From Cyanoderma ruficeps (lineage: Eukaryota > Chordata > Aves > Passeriformes > Timaliidae), in the NCBI GenBank assembly GCA_008694505.1, contig VZDJ01000052.1, positions 4,405,722 through 4,469,721 of the forward strand: 64,000 bases of DNA, in the 5' to 3' direction. This document shows, piece by piece, positions 46,437 through 58,600 of the stretch. Both the position numbers and the translations under genes were made by a program. Positions within the stretch are counted from its first letter, which is position 1; each line of letters begins with the position of its first letter. The notes beneath the pieces were generated by a model. The model did not search any database. It was not told the origin of the DNA and saw only the letters and a list, made by a program, of their open reading frames with translations.

Positions 46437-49400
46437 GCCTAACAGCTTGTGATAGTCTCCTGTTTCTCTAGCATGAATTATAAACCGATGCACCTAGCAA
46501 GGATCCGTGGAATGTTGGTACCTAATTCAGTTAGGCTCTTCTGAAGAATAATTTCAAAGGAACAAAAGAGGGAAGGTTCACAGGATGATGGATGGTTGCA
46601 GAATCTCCCAGTTGCACATCAGGGTGGTGTGGCACAAGATGGAAGGTACATAAATACGGAACATAATTTGGCCACACTCACGGACAAAATGATGCCAGTT
46701 CTAAGAAGACAAGTGGACGTAACTTGAAATTCAGACAGGAATTCAAAGATGTGATTGAGGAATACCCTGAGGAGAGAGCAGAAGCAACACTGGCACACAA
46801 CTCCTCAGTAAGAAGGTGGCCTTGAGAACAAAAGATGGAAAGGGATATCCATGGGACAACTCTAGCCACGGGCAGGAGAGAGGATGAAATTAGCCAGTGT
46901 GGGAGAGATGAGGCTGAGCAACAAATTTATTCAACTGGAGAAGGAAGACAATTCAGAGGCAAAGAAGAAAGGAAGGGAAACTACCCCCCAAAGACCAAAT
47001 GACAAGACAGTGGAGACAGCCAGGACTGAGACTCCACAGGAGAGAATGGAGGGGGAAATAAAAGACAGACTGGTCTTCCCAAAGAAGGAGAAGAGATCCC
47101 ACCACACCAGTGGTGTCCATGGACAGCAGACAGGTTTCTTGGTGGTTTGGAACATAGGAGGAACGATGTGGAACCAAAAAGCAGAGAGATGCCTTGTTCT
47201 TCCATGAGTAGGAATGTTAGATGTGAACCGAGGGCAAAGAAAATGAGGAAAACTTGTGGAATTAAGAATTGTCTTCTATGCAGGACAAATGGTACTGTGG
47301 AAACAGGTGAAGAACAACCCCAACAGAGAGAGGACAATGATTTAAGTTACAGATGCTCTGGGTTTAGGTTTGGGTTTTTTTCCACACAACTCTTCCAGTC
47401 CCAATGGAAAATGATAAGCTAATAAAAAAGTTATATTTTCTCAGAACTAGCCCTGTGAAGGAAGCTGCTGAGAGGAAAGCAGCTAAAGCAGATTCCTCTG
47501 AGGGCAGGCTCCATTTGGCTACTTCTGATACTTGCCTTCCAGAGCTGAAAATTGCAGTGAGTAAAGCCAGCTTTCAAATGTGAAATAGTAAGAAAAAGGC
47601 ACAAGAGCCCTGTCTGGTTTTCATGTTGGGTTTTAGCAGATGGGTAAAGGAATATTTTGGTGGTGAATATAGGGACACTGGACCCCAAAAGAATAAAGGA
47701 ATACTGGCAACAAAGTATTCATTCTGTGCTGGTCCCAATACATGAGGATGTTTTGTTTTTTTTCCTAAAGGTTTTGGAATTGCCATTCACTTTATAATTG
47801 CAGATTTGCTGTGTGATGCCATCGACAGCGAGCACAGAAGGAGTTCAGCTGTGTGATAACATCTAAGCTTTGTATACAATGTAAGTGTTCTGGTCTCTAT
47901 CTGTTCTTTAAAAATTAAGAGGCCACCTAAGTTTTGAAACAGTCATGCTGTCAGTGCTGACAGGAGATGTAGTCAGTGAAAGCACTTTACCAAGTGGTGA
48001 GAAAGAAGGTACAAAAGGGCAAAGGGGAATCATTGAGTTCAAGATTGCCTATTTGCTTTAGAAACGGCTGTTTGTAACAATCTCCTGGTCTGAGTCTTGC
48101 CGAGTCATCCCACCAGGCTGCAGACTTGGCTTGGCTTAAGCCATTTCAGTAATAAATCTCCATTACCTTGGCTTGCTTTGACTTAACCAAGCTGTAGATA
48201 AAAGCAGCTCAGTAAGCAGACAGGAGATAGAAGATCATATATTGCTGCAAAGTTTAGGTGATGGTAACTTCCAAAACAGGGATGGTGCTGATGACCACGA
48301 GGGAGCACCAGCTGCTCTCTTTGTTACTTCTGAAGCCAGCAGGAATGTTTGTCCATGGAGTTGTCCGTGGACAAAGCATGCTGAGTATGTTTCTCATCTA
48401 CCCAAGATTAAATCACCAGCAGCCAAAACAACAGTCACTGAAGAGTGGAGAGCTCAGAAGTTTTGAATGTGGAGACAGGGTCTTCTCAAAGTCAAATTTT
48501 ATCTTCATGGTCATCTTAAGGATTTGCATCTGAGTGATGTCACTGGGGGGAGTCCTGGGGAAGAAGAGTGGGCAGGGAAAATATTCTTGGCTCACAACTT
48601 ACATAGTCCTCTCAGTCTGCCATTAGAAGGAAGCTTAGATCTTATAGGCACAGGACAATGGCAATGCTGGGGTAAGAAAGCACTGAGTGAGAGCTCTGAA
48701 ACATCCACCTGAGAGAAATGGTGCAATGAAATGAAAGCAAATTGTAATGGGTCTGTTAGCCATAAAAAGAGGAGCAAAAATTTGAGTCATGATTAATGAA
48801 GTTTACTGCCTATTGCAGCAACAAAATACAGTCAAAGATTCGACTGTGAATGTGCCCTGAGGAGCTCAGCATGGTGGCAGAGGTGTGATGAAACAGAACC
48901 TGCAGCGCTGAGATGTACACAGCAAATGGATGAGAAGCCAGGAAAAATAAAAGGCCATTTTGGAAAGACTTAAAATAATTGAGGGGATAGCCTGGATCCA
49001 AACACCCTAAAACTCCTTGGCACAGGGGAACTGAAGACCTAGAGGAGCACTACAGAGCTTGCTTAGGCAACGCACAATGGAAATTTGCCCATGGAAGAGA
49101 AGTTGTAGGGTGTGTCACAATCAGTCAGCAAAGGATTAGTTAACACACCCCGGGGAACAAGGCAGGGATAAAGTGATGCTAGGTGTACAGGGCTGGATTT
49201 GAGGTCCCACAAGGCCCTGTCCAGCTTAATCATCTACGATTCCATGGAGACAGCAATGAAAGACCTGCATTGTCTCCCTGAGAACTAATTTCGCTAGGTA
49301 TGGGCTTAGGTCACGTATTACAAATAAGTCTCTTTTATGTAGGATTCTAGTTGGGAGTTTGCAGTGATTGATGGGTTCATTAAAACGTCATCACTGCAAG

Positions 49401-50836
49401 GGACAAGAATTTTCTGTTTAAAAATAAATAAATGACGACAGAAACAGCAAAAGGGCCTTCTGCTTTTTTTCTGATCCTCCCTGCAGCTTAACATGCTTCA
49501 GGAGACCACTTGGTGGGGGAGAGAGGAGACAGGATAAGAAAGGATTAGCAAGGGGTATCAGCATTTCACTTAGATCTTTGGCTACCTGGTCATTCTTGAA
49601 TCCTACCTCCCAGTATCTTTCTCTTTGTTTCTTTGAATGTCACACAAGCATCATTTTGGTGCCTAATAATCCGTATACTCCGATCTCCCGTTTGGTCTGG
49701 AAAAGGCACTTGGCCAAATTCTCACATGCCTATAACTGAACTTTATTGTACAGATGTGAACAGAGTTGCACTTGAAGATCCAGCCCACTGGATTACTGCT
49801 TGTGCAGCTGTGCTGTCTTTTTAAAGCCAAATTAGTCTGTACAGAAAGATTTTCTCCACAGAATCTGGCTGTCATCCTTGTGAAAGTATGTTATATCTTC
49901 AAGTAGATCCCATGGGCCAAATGAATTGTACTGCTCTACTGATGTCAGTCGTGTTACCCCAAGTGTGAATTTGGCCCCATTGTTCTAAGGCTAATAGAGA
50001 TTTTTATTTTGGGGGATTTTTTTTTAATGAAAGTGGATCATAAAATATTCTCAGATTTTCATCTGGTTTTGCTTATAATAATTATCCTTTCCCGGAGCTG
50101 AGTAGTAAAGAAAATATTCATATTCTCCAATGTCTGGTATAAATTGCAGAGCTTGTTTGCTGCAGCCCAGGACGTGGGCTAAGGACAGAAATTGATGCAT
50201 TTGCCCGTGTCTCTACGGACATGGCAAAGCCTCCTAAAGTTCTCTGGCCTATGTCAATGAAACACATTGATTTGCAGTGGCTTTTTGTACTTTAGAAGAA
50301 ACTCTTCTGGCAGCAAATGCATCAAGATAGCATTAAATTCCACCCCTTGTTGTTAATGGAGATAAAAGACATGTTCTTTTTAACCAGTTTCCATCTTTTT
50401 GAAATAATATCTGTATGGCTGACAAAATTAATACTGAGGGAGAGAGCCAGCATATTTTTGCTGACAGCTTGCACCCAATTAGGCCAGAGAAGATGTGGGG
50501 GGCGATTACAGTAAAATTAGCTGAACCAGGCAGTTGTTACAGTAGGTGATTCCTACTCCTGATCTAATAACATACCTGAGGGGAGGTGCAGTTGGGATGC
50601 CACTGCTGTCATTTTGGAGAGAGAGGCTGGCTATCCCTGCCTGGCCACTGTTGGATGGCACTTGCTGTGTGTCACACCTGGTGTTCCCAAATCCGCGTTG
50701 TGTGGAAAAGCCAAGAACCGGAGTGGTCTGGTTGAATTATTGCATCACTGCTCAGTCCAGTTCTGAGGGACACCAATGAAAAAGTTTAACCTGATATGGG
50801 ATGTGTCCTGAAATGTCATATAAGGATTAGAAAGAA
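46437..50836. other. Intergenic DNA, possible retrocopy body and no recognised gene
   Basis: The first kilobase is purine-rich on the plus strand with overlapping open frames on both strands (longest 118 codons on the minus strand, 46981-47337). None resembles a known protein. The sequence around 49185-49245 resembles a very decayed CR1 3' end (GAGGTCCCACAAGGCCCTG and then ATTCCATGG), too weak to call firmly. Confidence 0.65.
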
Positions 50837-50842
50837 CTTTCT
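50837..50842. repeat. Left target-site duplication of the solo LTR
   Basis: CTTTCT, identical to 51301-51306. Confidence 0.85.
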
Positions 50843-51300
50843 TGTAGCAGATTTTCTGAGAGAAAGAGTCTCAGTCTGTACTTAGAATGAGACACTGAAT
50901 AAAACAGTGAACTCTACCCAGCTGAGGCCTGCTTGGCTGAGCCTTGGCCTTGAAGGCCCTGAGGCCTTGAAGCCTGTTGCGCAGGTGAAATTAATTGTGG
51001 CGCAAAAGAAATTAGATGTTAAGGTAGTAATGTTAGATACTGGGTTTTCTAAAGGTCACTGAGAGCAATTAGTAGTGGGCACGGTTAGCCACCTTAAAAG
51101 TAAAATTAAACAGTGTTTGTTTGCATATACTTTCTATACTGTATTCCAATAGAAGTGTCGCTCCAATTATAAACTATATAGAACTGTATATAACCTGCCA
51201 TCTTAAGCTGAATAAAGGGATAATGTGTGATTAACCATATTAGTCGGATCATATGTTGCTCTGGCTCAACCTCTCTTTATCTCAGGGCCTCCCTGCAACA
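50843..51300 (+). mobile_element. Solo LTR of a class II (ERVK-like) endogenous retrovirus
   Basis: This 458-bp element starts TGTAGCAG and ends CTGCAACA, a TG...CA pair whose 8-base ends are inverted repeats with one mismatch. Both sides carry the same 6-bp target duplication CTTTCT (50837-50842 and 51301-51306); six bases is typical of class II retroviruses. Inside, on the plus strand, there is a TATA box (TATATAA at 51187-51193) and a polyadenylation signal (AATAAA at 51211-51216), followed by a pyrimidine-rich U5. No gag, pol or env sequence lies beside it, so it is the leftover of recombination between two LTRs. The intact target duplication suggests it is not very old. Confidence 0.88.
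51187..51193 (+). promoter_or_regulatory. TATA box inside the solo LTR
   Basis: TATATAA lies 18 bases before the LTR AATAAA, where a retroviral U3/R promoter is expected. Whether it still drives transcription is unknown. Confidence 0.6.
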
Positions 51301-51306
51301 CTTTCT
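51301..51306. repeat. Right target-site duplication of the solo LTR
   Basis: CTTTCT, identical to 50837-50842. Confidence 0.85.
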
Positions 51307-53174
51307 AAAGTATAAATTTATTTATAGCAAACCTTAACAGCTGGAGCTCTCCATCCCTCTCTAAAGCACTGGGAGGCCTCACAAACTCTTGTTGACCAAA
51401 CCTTTTGGTCAGTTTGATATTGCCATGGATAATCACTGAACAGGAGTGCCCCTGATTTACAGAAAGGCGTCAGTCAGAGACCTTGACCTCCTGAACAAAT
51501 CTTAAAAGAAATAGGTGTGAAAATGAGGCACGTGGAGCTGGTACTGCCTCTCCAGTTTAGGAATCTGTCTCTGTAGGTGCATTTGAAGCTTCATGTGGGG
51601 CAACTAGCCTTCAGAGTTCACAAGAGCTGCAAGGAACTTCTGACCCATCAAAAGGAGCTCTTTCTCTCTGAGCTCAGCTTCCTTTTACCCTAACACAATC
51701 CTGCAGGGTATCTGGCCCTCTGGATGTTTAATGAAGAATCAAGACCAGTTCTACATCAGTGGTGTGGAGAGTGGGAGTTATTCTTGAAGGAGGATTGCTG
51801 ATATTGGATCAGCCCTAAAAGTAGCGGTGAAAGCTCTTCTGTGATTATGCAATTTTCTTTTCTTTCTGTTGTGAGTAGTGGTGGAAGAAAATGCACAGAG
51901 ATTGACCCTGTGCCCATGTAAACAGTGTATCTGTGAAAACCATACTTCTCGACAAAAGGAAAATAACATCCTGAGATAGGAGGTACCCTAACAAAAAGGA
52001 AACAAAAAAAGAGGGATCTCTAACTCCTAGTGAAGTATTTATTCTTTTCTTCCCCCCACCACAAGAATGAGCTAAAGCAGCTGAATCTATGTGTTTTGTA
52101 AAAGTCTATGGGGAGTCTTTAAAGATGGATCATTAGCCAAAAAGCTTTCTCTTGCTGGATTTGTCCTAATTTGATATAAATGTTTAATACCCTTTTCCCT
52201 TCACGATTTAGGATTTTATTTCAGATGATTTTAGTGTCAAAGACAGACTCGATTTTCAGTAGCATAAATTTCACTCTGGTGTTTATGGGAGAGATGTCAG
52301 CTGGACATAGCTGCATGTACTGCAGGCCATGCTTCATGCTGTTCTTCAGAGCTCTGTCTACTGACTGCTGCTCCTCACTGCCTAGGAACTCACTTTTTTT
52401 GCTGTTTATCTGTCAGGCCTTCAGGACCACTCTGTCACTTCAGTGCCACTCTACTGTCCCATTAAAATGGTTCCATGTGTGCACAGCCTAAAATACACAA
52501 GTGCAAAACGGGAGACCATTCATTTTCTGTGGTAAAATAATTTTAAAGGCTAGCCTTTAAAATTAGGGTGACAGAAAGTTAGAAAAGCATGTCTGCTGTC
52601 AAAGACTTCTTCCCAGTGATGTCTCCATGCTGTGGTGTTCTCCTAAAGGGTGGATCATTGTCTCCAGTTTTAACAGGTGATGCCCTGGTGGCCTTAAAAA
52701 TGGTTGAAACTGGAGCAAAGCTTTCCTAATGAAACTCAAAACCAGGTAAAATTGCCTGCGTTAGGAGCTCTCATAAAATCCTGCAATTCAGGTCTGTTGT
52801 GCTGCTGTTCACAAGCTGGGGCATAGTTCAGTGGGAATGCAGGAAATTTACTGTAACAGGTGGAAACCAGGCAGGGCTTGGCAGTCCAGCCACATCACAC
52901 TGCTGCTGAGGTCAGCCCCACTGAGCAATCTGCCTTTGGAGACTTTAGATGGACTTAAATTGCAGAAACCCAGTGTACCTTTAAGGAAGCTGAGTACATC
53001 AGAGTCAAAACCAGAACAGATTATTAATCCACAGAAACAAATATTATCCATTTCCGTCCTGACCTGGCTGAAGCCAAGTGTTACAACATTTGTGTCCGAG
53101 CCTCAAGTATGAGATTTTTGTCTCCTGTTTATAGCACACTCTACTTTATATCAACATCTCTTGGGAACCCTCTT
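51307..53174. other. Intergenic DNA between the solo LTR and the CR1 remnant
   Basis: AT-rich DNA with scattered short open frames. I see no gene, transposon end or tandem repeat. Confidence 0.7.
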
Positions 53175-53860
53175 ACCTCATAAGGTACCAGGGAAATTCC
53201 AGAGAACTGGAGCTGACCAAATGCTTCACTATTTCAGAAGGATGAAGGAGGTGACTCCCTTCTCCCAGGACCCCCAAGGAAATACAGGCCAGTGAACCTG
53301 ATGTCAGTTCTGACAACTGCAAGAAATCAGGTGCACAAAGGAGCTAACATCAAGTTCAGGAAATGGTGACATTAATGACACCAGCCAGTATAGTTTTGAT
53401 CATAAAAATGGTGGTACAAAATAATTTTTACATGTCGCCACCCAAGATGCAGCACATATTAAGTGAATAAATTGTTATAATAGAAAGGTATCAGGAGGGC
53501 ACTTTCATCAAGGTCCTGCAATGATTTGTTCTTGCCCCCAGGCCATTCGTTATTGTTATCAAGGGTTTGGAAGGAAAAAAAAAATAAATCAGCTGCTGGA
53601 AAAGTTACAGATATGCCACAGTGGTAAATAAACAGGACGGGTCAAGTCTGGGAGGCAAACTGCAACACTTGGCAAAGTGGACTCCTCTGAACATGTGTTT
53701 TAAAGCAGCAAAATGCAAGGTCATCCATCTGAGAACAAAGTGCAGATGACAGTTTACATCCTGGAAGCAGTGACTGTGACAGCCTTGGCCCAGACACAGG
53801 CTGTGGGCTTTGTCAATGCATGCACAAGAACAGATTAAATCCAATCTCAGACCTCCTAAA
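53175..53860 (+). mobile_element. Decayed CR1 LINE remnant (reverse-transcriptase region)
   Basis: The stretch 53190-53310 matches the remembered CR1 order GGGAAATTCCAGAGAACTGG, a diverged middle, then AATACAGGCCAGTGAACCTG. Further on, 53720-53800 has ATGCAAGGTCATCCATCTGA and CTGGAAGCAGTGACT, also in CR1 order. All frames are broken by stops and indels, so it is an old dead copy. Its boundaries are approximate, and it could belong to a related LINE family. Confidence 0.55.
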
Positions 53861-55309
53861 ATCTGTGTTAAATCTCTATAATCAGTTGTTCTCATTAGCC
53901 AGACCACTCTGTTCTCAGCCACTGTGTAACCTTCAGTGAAAATTTATTTGCCTGCTAAGGACAATTTTTCCCCATTTTCCCACAAGTTGGAAAAAGACAG
54001 AAGTATCTGATTTTGAACTCGAAACTTAGTTGTTCCTTCTCCCTCTGAAATGCCTTATCATCTGTAATGAATATCCTGAAGGTTGCCAGTTATCACACCA
54101 ACTACCTGACAAGAAGCCAAGTTTTTAGGGCGGCTCTGCCAATTTTAAGGCAAGAAACAAAGCCCTGTGGAAATCAGAGTCAAAACATCACTAAAGATCT
54201 GATGGATAAACAGTGATGTTTGATTGGAAAAGGTCAGTCTTGCATTCTTGAAGCTCATAAACCCTTCAAAGCTGAGCAGTTCATATTGTTCTTCCTTTTA
54301 GGTAAGAAAGTATTTCTCAGGTTTTCAAATGGTAAAAGATGCCAGCATTAAGTTATCTGTGCAAACTAAAGTAATTTTCCTTGTGAAAGAGGATTAGGCT
54401 GGCTTCTCATCACATGACTGTTCTTGATTTTTCCACAGGTGCCCTACCTTAATGATTTGCCATTTTCATTACTAAATAATACAGGCTCCCAAGTTCTCTG
54501 TGATGTCTGAAAATGCAACACAATCTGTAAATCACTGGGGTGCTCTTGGAAAACATCCCACTGAGCCATCACTGAGCAGGTGAACTTCCAAAAACCAACA
54601 TCAGCCAGCCCCCACAGGTGGGGATATACGACAGGCGGGGGATCAGAGAGATTTCCTTACCCTCTTGGACTTCTTCAGAAGCGCATTAACCACAGGAGAA
54701 GCTGCCACACTGCACTGGTGACAATCCAGGCACTTCTCTGGAGGTTCTAGCTTGTTGGTACAAGTACTTTTAAGATGTGTTGTTAAGCTCTAGGAAGGGG
54801 TAGTGCACACTTATACATGTGCCCATATTCCTCTCCCTAAGAACACTCCAAGATTGTTTTTATCCAAATGTTTGTGTGATTGAGGGTAACGGAGACACCC
54901 ACCTCCCGTACCCAGAGCAGGGCTGCAGCCTTTGCATTAATCACTGGAAGTGTCATGTTTTCCTCTCTGGACAAGGCTTGTGGCTGGTAATTCAGAGCCT
55001 TTGCCAGCTCATCCTTTTTAGAAGATCCATGTCTTTCCAGCACTGGTGAATAGCATCCCTTTTCTGAGCTTTTTGGTGAAGCTGGGTTCCCTCTGTAGTC
55101 CTAATGCTGCACCTTTCTTTGCTTTCTGTGAGCTACAGCCTGTCCTTCCTTCTGGCCTGATCAGCACAAGTCAGCTCAGAGCTGAATCAAAGCACAGCTT
55201 TTTTACTGAAGGGACTCCCAAGTTCAGCCAGACCTCTCCCAGCTCCCGTGTGTGGCAGCAAAAGCAAGGACAGAGGCACAAGCTGGCAGGGCAGGACTGG
55301 TTCAAGGTA
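53861..55309. other. Intergenic DNA between two CR1 copies
   Basis: No recognisable gene. Short open frames on both strands are without family similarity. Confidence 0.65.
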
Positions 55310-55517
55310 CACCAGGGGAAATATAGGCTGGATTTCAGGGAAAAGTTCTTTACAGAAAAAAGGGTAATAACGTATTGGAATGGTCTACCCGGGGAGGTGG
55401 TGGATTCACCATCTCTGTGTTCCAAAAAAGACTGTGTGTGGCACTTGGGGCCGTGGTTTAGTTGAGGTTAGGGTTGGGTTGGACTTGATGATCTTGGAGG
55501 TCTCTTCCAACCTAATC
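55310..55517 (+). mobile_element. CR1 LINE 3' end, 5'-truncated
   Basis: The plus strand reads AGGCTGGATTTCAGGGAAAA, then GGAATGGTCTACCCGGGGAG, then CACTTGGGGCCGTGGTTTAG, and the terminal GGTTGGACTTGATGATCTTG and GGTCTCTTCCAACCTAATCA. This is a CR1 3' end of the subgroup with the GGCACTTGG...GTGGTTTAGTTGA segment, different from the copy at 22379. It is followed by an unusually long tail repeat. No coding capacity remains. Confidence 0.9.
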
Positions 55518-55620
55518 ATTCTGATCCTGATCCTGATCTTGATCCTGGTTCTAATTCTGATTCTGACTCTGATTCTGATTCTGATTCGGATTCGGATTCT
55601 GACTGACTCTGACTCTGATT
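55518..55620. repeat. Hexamer repeat (ATTCTG-type) forming the CR1 tail
   Basis: About 17 units of the type TTCTGA, TCCTGA, TTCGGA and ACTCTG follow directly on the CR1 3' end. CR1 copies normally end in one to a few 8-base ATTCTRTG units, so this is an expanded and partly diverged tail with a shortened unit. Confidence 0.88.
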
Positions 55621-58600
55621 AGGTAGCTCAGCACCAGAGCACAGTGCTTACCCTGTGTGATGGTGACATGTCCCTTTTTGCCTGGTTGGTTGTTTTTCTT
55701 TCTGTCTCGGTGTGTTTGGGTCGATGTTAGGGGCTCTGTCAGGAGGGGCCATGTCACAGAGCCTGACCGCTCCTGTCTGTTCCTTGTTCTTCCAGTTGCC
55801 TTCTGGGAGGGCCAAGGTACCCTCTGCTAAGATTCTTGGAAGTGAATGGGGTTTTTAAATCAAAATGGCTCAATGTGTCCATTCCTCAAGCAAGTGGATT
55901 TGGCTTTCTGACAGAAGATTGTGATTGTGAGAGCCCTCCCTGTATGGATTTTTTTTTTCTTTTACCGTCTTCCAAGCAGATTTGCCCTGCTATGACTCTT
56001 GTCTTGCAAAGGCAGGAAGGCTCCTGGATTTCCTGTCTTTACCCAATGAACATCACTTAGCATCCAGCCAGAAGGCTTGGTCAGGATGAAAACAATACTG
56101 AATTTTTCAGGTCTCATTTATTTAAGAGAGTGAAACGTCTTTCTTCTCAAAGTGCTTCTCTTTAGCTTTCATTTCCTGTGCACAGAGTAGCTTTGTCTTG
56201 AGTACAATAATTAAGTTGTTGACCTTCCTCAGAGGTCAAACATAGCTTCCCTTTAGAGAAAGACAAAAACAAGCAATAATTGATACTTTGACTGGTTTAA
56301 GATATTTGCTCTGCATATCCGTGATGTTGCTGTAACTTCTGCTGGATATTTTTCTTGAGATAATTCAGGGTGACACGCTGTTGGTCCATTTATTTTGGTA
56401 GGAACGTAATATTTACTGGAGTTGCATTTTCCCCATTCTTTAGGAGAAAAAAACATTCTATTGTAACTTCATCAAAGAGCACGAGGTAGCATGCATATGG
56501 TCTAATGAGAATGTTTCGTGGTATTTTAAAATGGCATTTTTACTCTATATTAGTGATTTTTTTTTTCTCTAATCATCTGAGAATGTTTTTTCAAGATCAA
56601 GAATAGGAACAGAGAAGCCCAGAGATTTTCATGAATTATACAGGGCAAATTGCTATTCTTTTCAAGCTGCCATTTTTTTTTTAATGTCAACATTCACTTT
56701 CTCCTCCTGTTAAACACATTTCTAATTTTTATGGTTTTCTTTAATTCTTGTTTACTTGTTTTTAAATATGACTGCCAGTTTATATTAATGTTCCTAATCC
56801 ATTCCATGTGGGATATGAGGTGATGCTAGCAGTTCAATTCCCAGGAGCTGTGTCTGTGTGCCTCAGTGAGGCACTGGCATCATCTGATCAGTCTGAATAA
56901 GTATTAGCAGCAAGTTTGACTTCTTTTTTTATGGAAATGTGAGATCTCGTTCATGGCATGGAAACTGGGGGGTTGGATTACGCTTTACAAACTGGGCAAG
57001 AAATAGAAATGACGGCAGGTGGGAGAAATCTGTGAATTCCAGTGATAGGAGGCTCTGCTGTTCATTTGTGCAAATGGCAATAGATGCTGGAATTGTACAG
57101 CGTGTGGGAGGAAGGAAAAGCAAACAGGAATCCACCCCAGCTATTGGAACAGGATGGGGCAGCCTTCACACTTTTGAATTATGAAACCTTCTCTTCTAAA
57201 CCCTCATATTCCCTCTACCTTTCTTATTCCTTCCAGAAGCTTTTTTTTTTTTTTGGACTTTTTAGATTTCCTTTCCTGGAGAAGGCAGTAGAATGAAGTC
57301 TGAAAGGGCAAGGTGTAGAGCCATAAAGAAGCCCAAACGTACATGTGCTCTTGGAAGAAAGAGAACTAACTCCCATCACAGCTGAGACCGAAGTTTGCTC
57401 CATTTCTTGCTGTTGTTCCTCTTCATAGCTATCAATACATGAGCCATCCCCTCCTCACTCACCAAAACCCTTAAATTCATCACACTGTCCCATCATGGTA
57501 AATTAAAGTGAAATATCCCTTAATGACGGGGGGGTTAAATGGAAAAACTCGGGCCTAAACAAAGTATCTTTTTACTTTGTTTTGTTTCTGAAGCAAAAGA
57601 GCAAGGCTGGTATCTAATTTTGGACCCCAGGGAAATGCCTGGATACTGAAGTGGTCAGCACCACGTACAAACTCAGTGAGAGCCTGATATTCCCCACTGC
57701 CAGCAGCCCCTCAGGCTTGTGTGGGCACCCCTCAAAACCCCTAAGTAGAAGCTATGCTTGCAGCTCCTTCAGCCATTTTAGGGCTTTGTAGGTAAATGTG
57801 GTCCAGCAGCATCAAAAGGCAGTTCTGTTTCTAATAAAGATTAAAAAATATTTTTGAATGACCCTCCTTGTTCCTTACTATTATACGGTATTAAAATATA
57901 AGAGCGCAGCCAAGGAGAATAGAAAACAAAGAGAAAAGCCTTTTAAAAAAAAAATTCCACATTTTTATATCCTTTCCCTACTAACCCACCACAGAATTCA
58001 AGGGTGGGGGATTCGAGGGCTGAAAGAATCTTCATATGGTGCCAAAAATTCCCCACAGATCTCTCTGGTCCCTCAGCATTTGGCTATTTAAAGCAAACAC
58101 ATTGTGTTTTAGATGCTAGTTTAGATCCATTTTCCATATGAGGAGGTGGGATGTAATTAATTAGCTGTTCTTTTGATTTCTAAGTATCACATGTACATTT
58201 CATAAGGGCATGTACTTTTGACAGAGGCTGGAAAAAGGAAATAAAATACAAGTTGCACCAGTTAAGTCTTCTGGGTACAAATGATGGATCAGCAGGGGAT
58301 TGTCATGTGTATTTTATTGCTACCAATGCTGATTGAGTCACATGAGTGTTAATACAAACCTAGGGGAAAAAAAAATCTGGATGAAATCACAGTAACAGAG
58401 TTTAAAGTGTTTATTTTAGTCATAATTGCACTGTTTTTACATAATGTCTTTGATCTGTAGGTTGAAAAGAGGCAAAGCCAGTAGTCCACAGTAGAAGTAA
58501 CCAAAGATAAACTTCTCTGTGCAGTTTAAGAAAATGAAGTGTACAGTCAGAGATACACACACGAACATATAGAGCAGGGAGGTGAAACCCAGGCTTCAGC

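Noticed and set aside
46884..47422. Charged open frames on the plus strand after the poly-T, as a possible gene
   Set aside because: Lys- and Glu-rich composition follows from purine-rich DNA. No motif or splice structure was found, and the retrocopy signal points to the other strand.
49185..49245. Decayed CR1 3' end
   Set aside because: Only a few short words fit (GAGGTCCC, ATTCCATG) and the body before them could not be followed.
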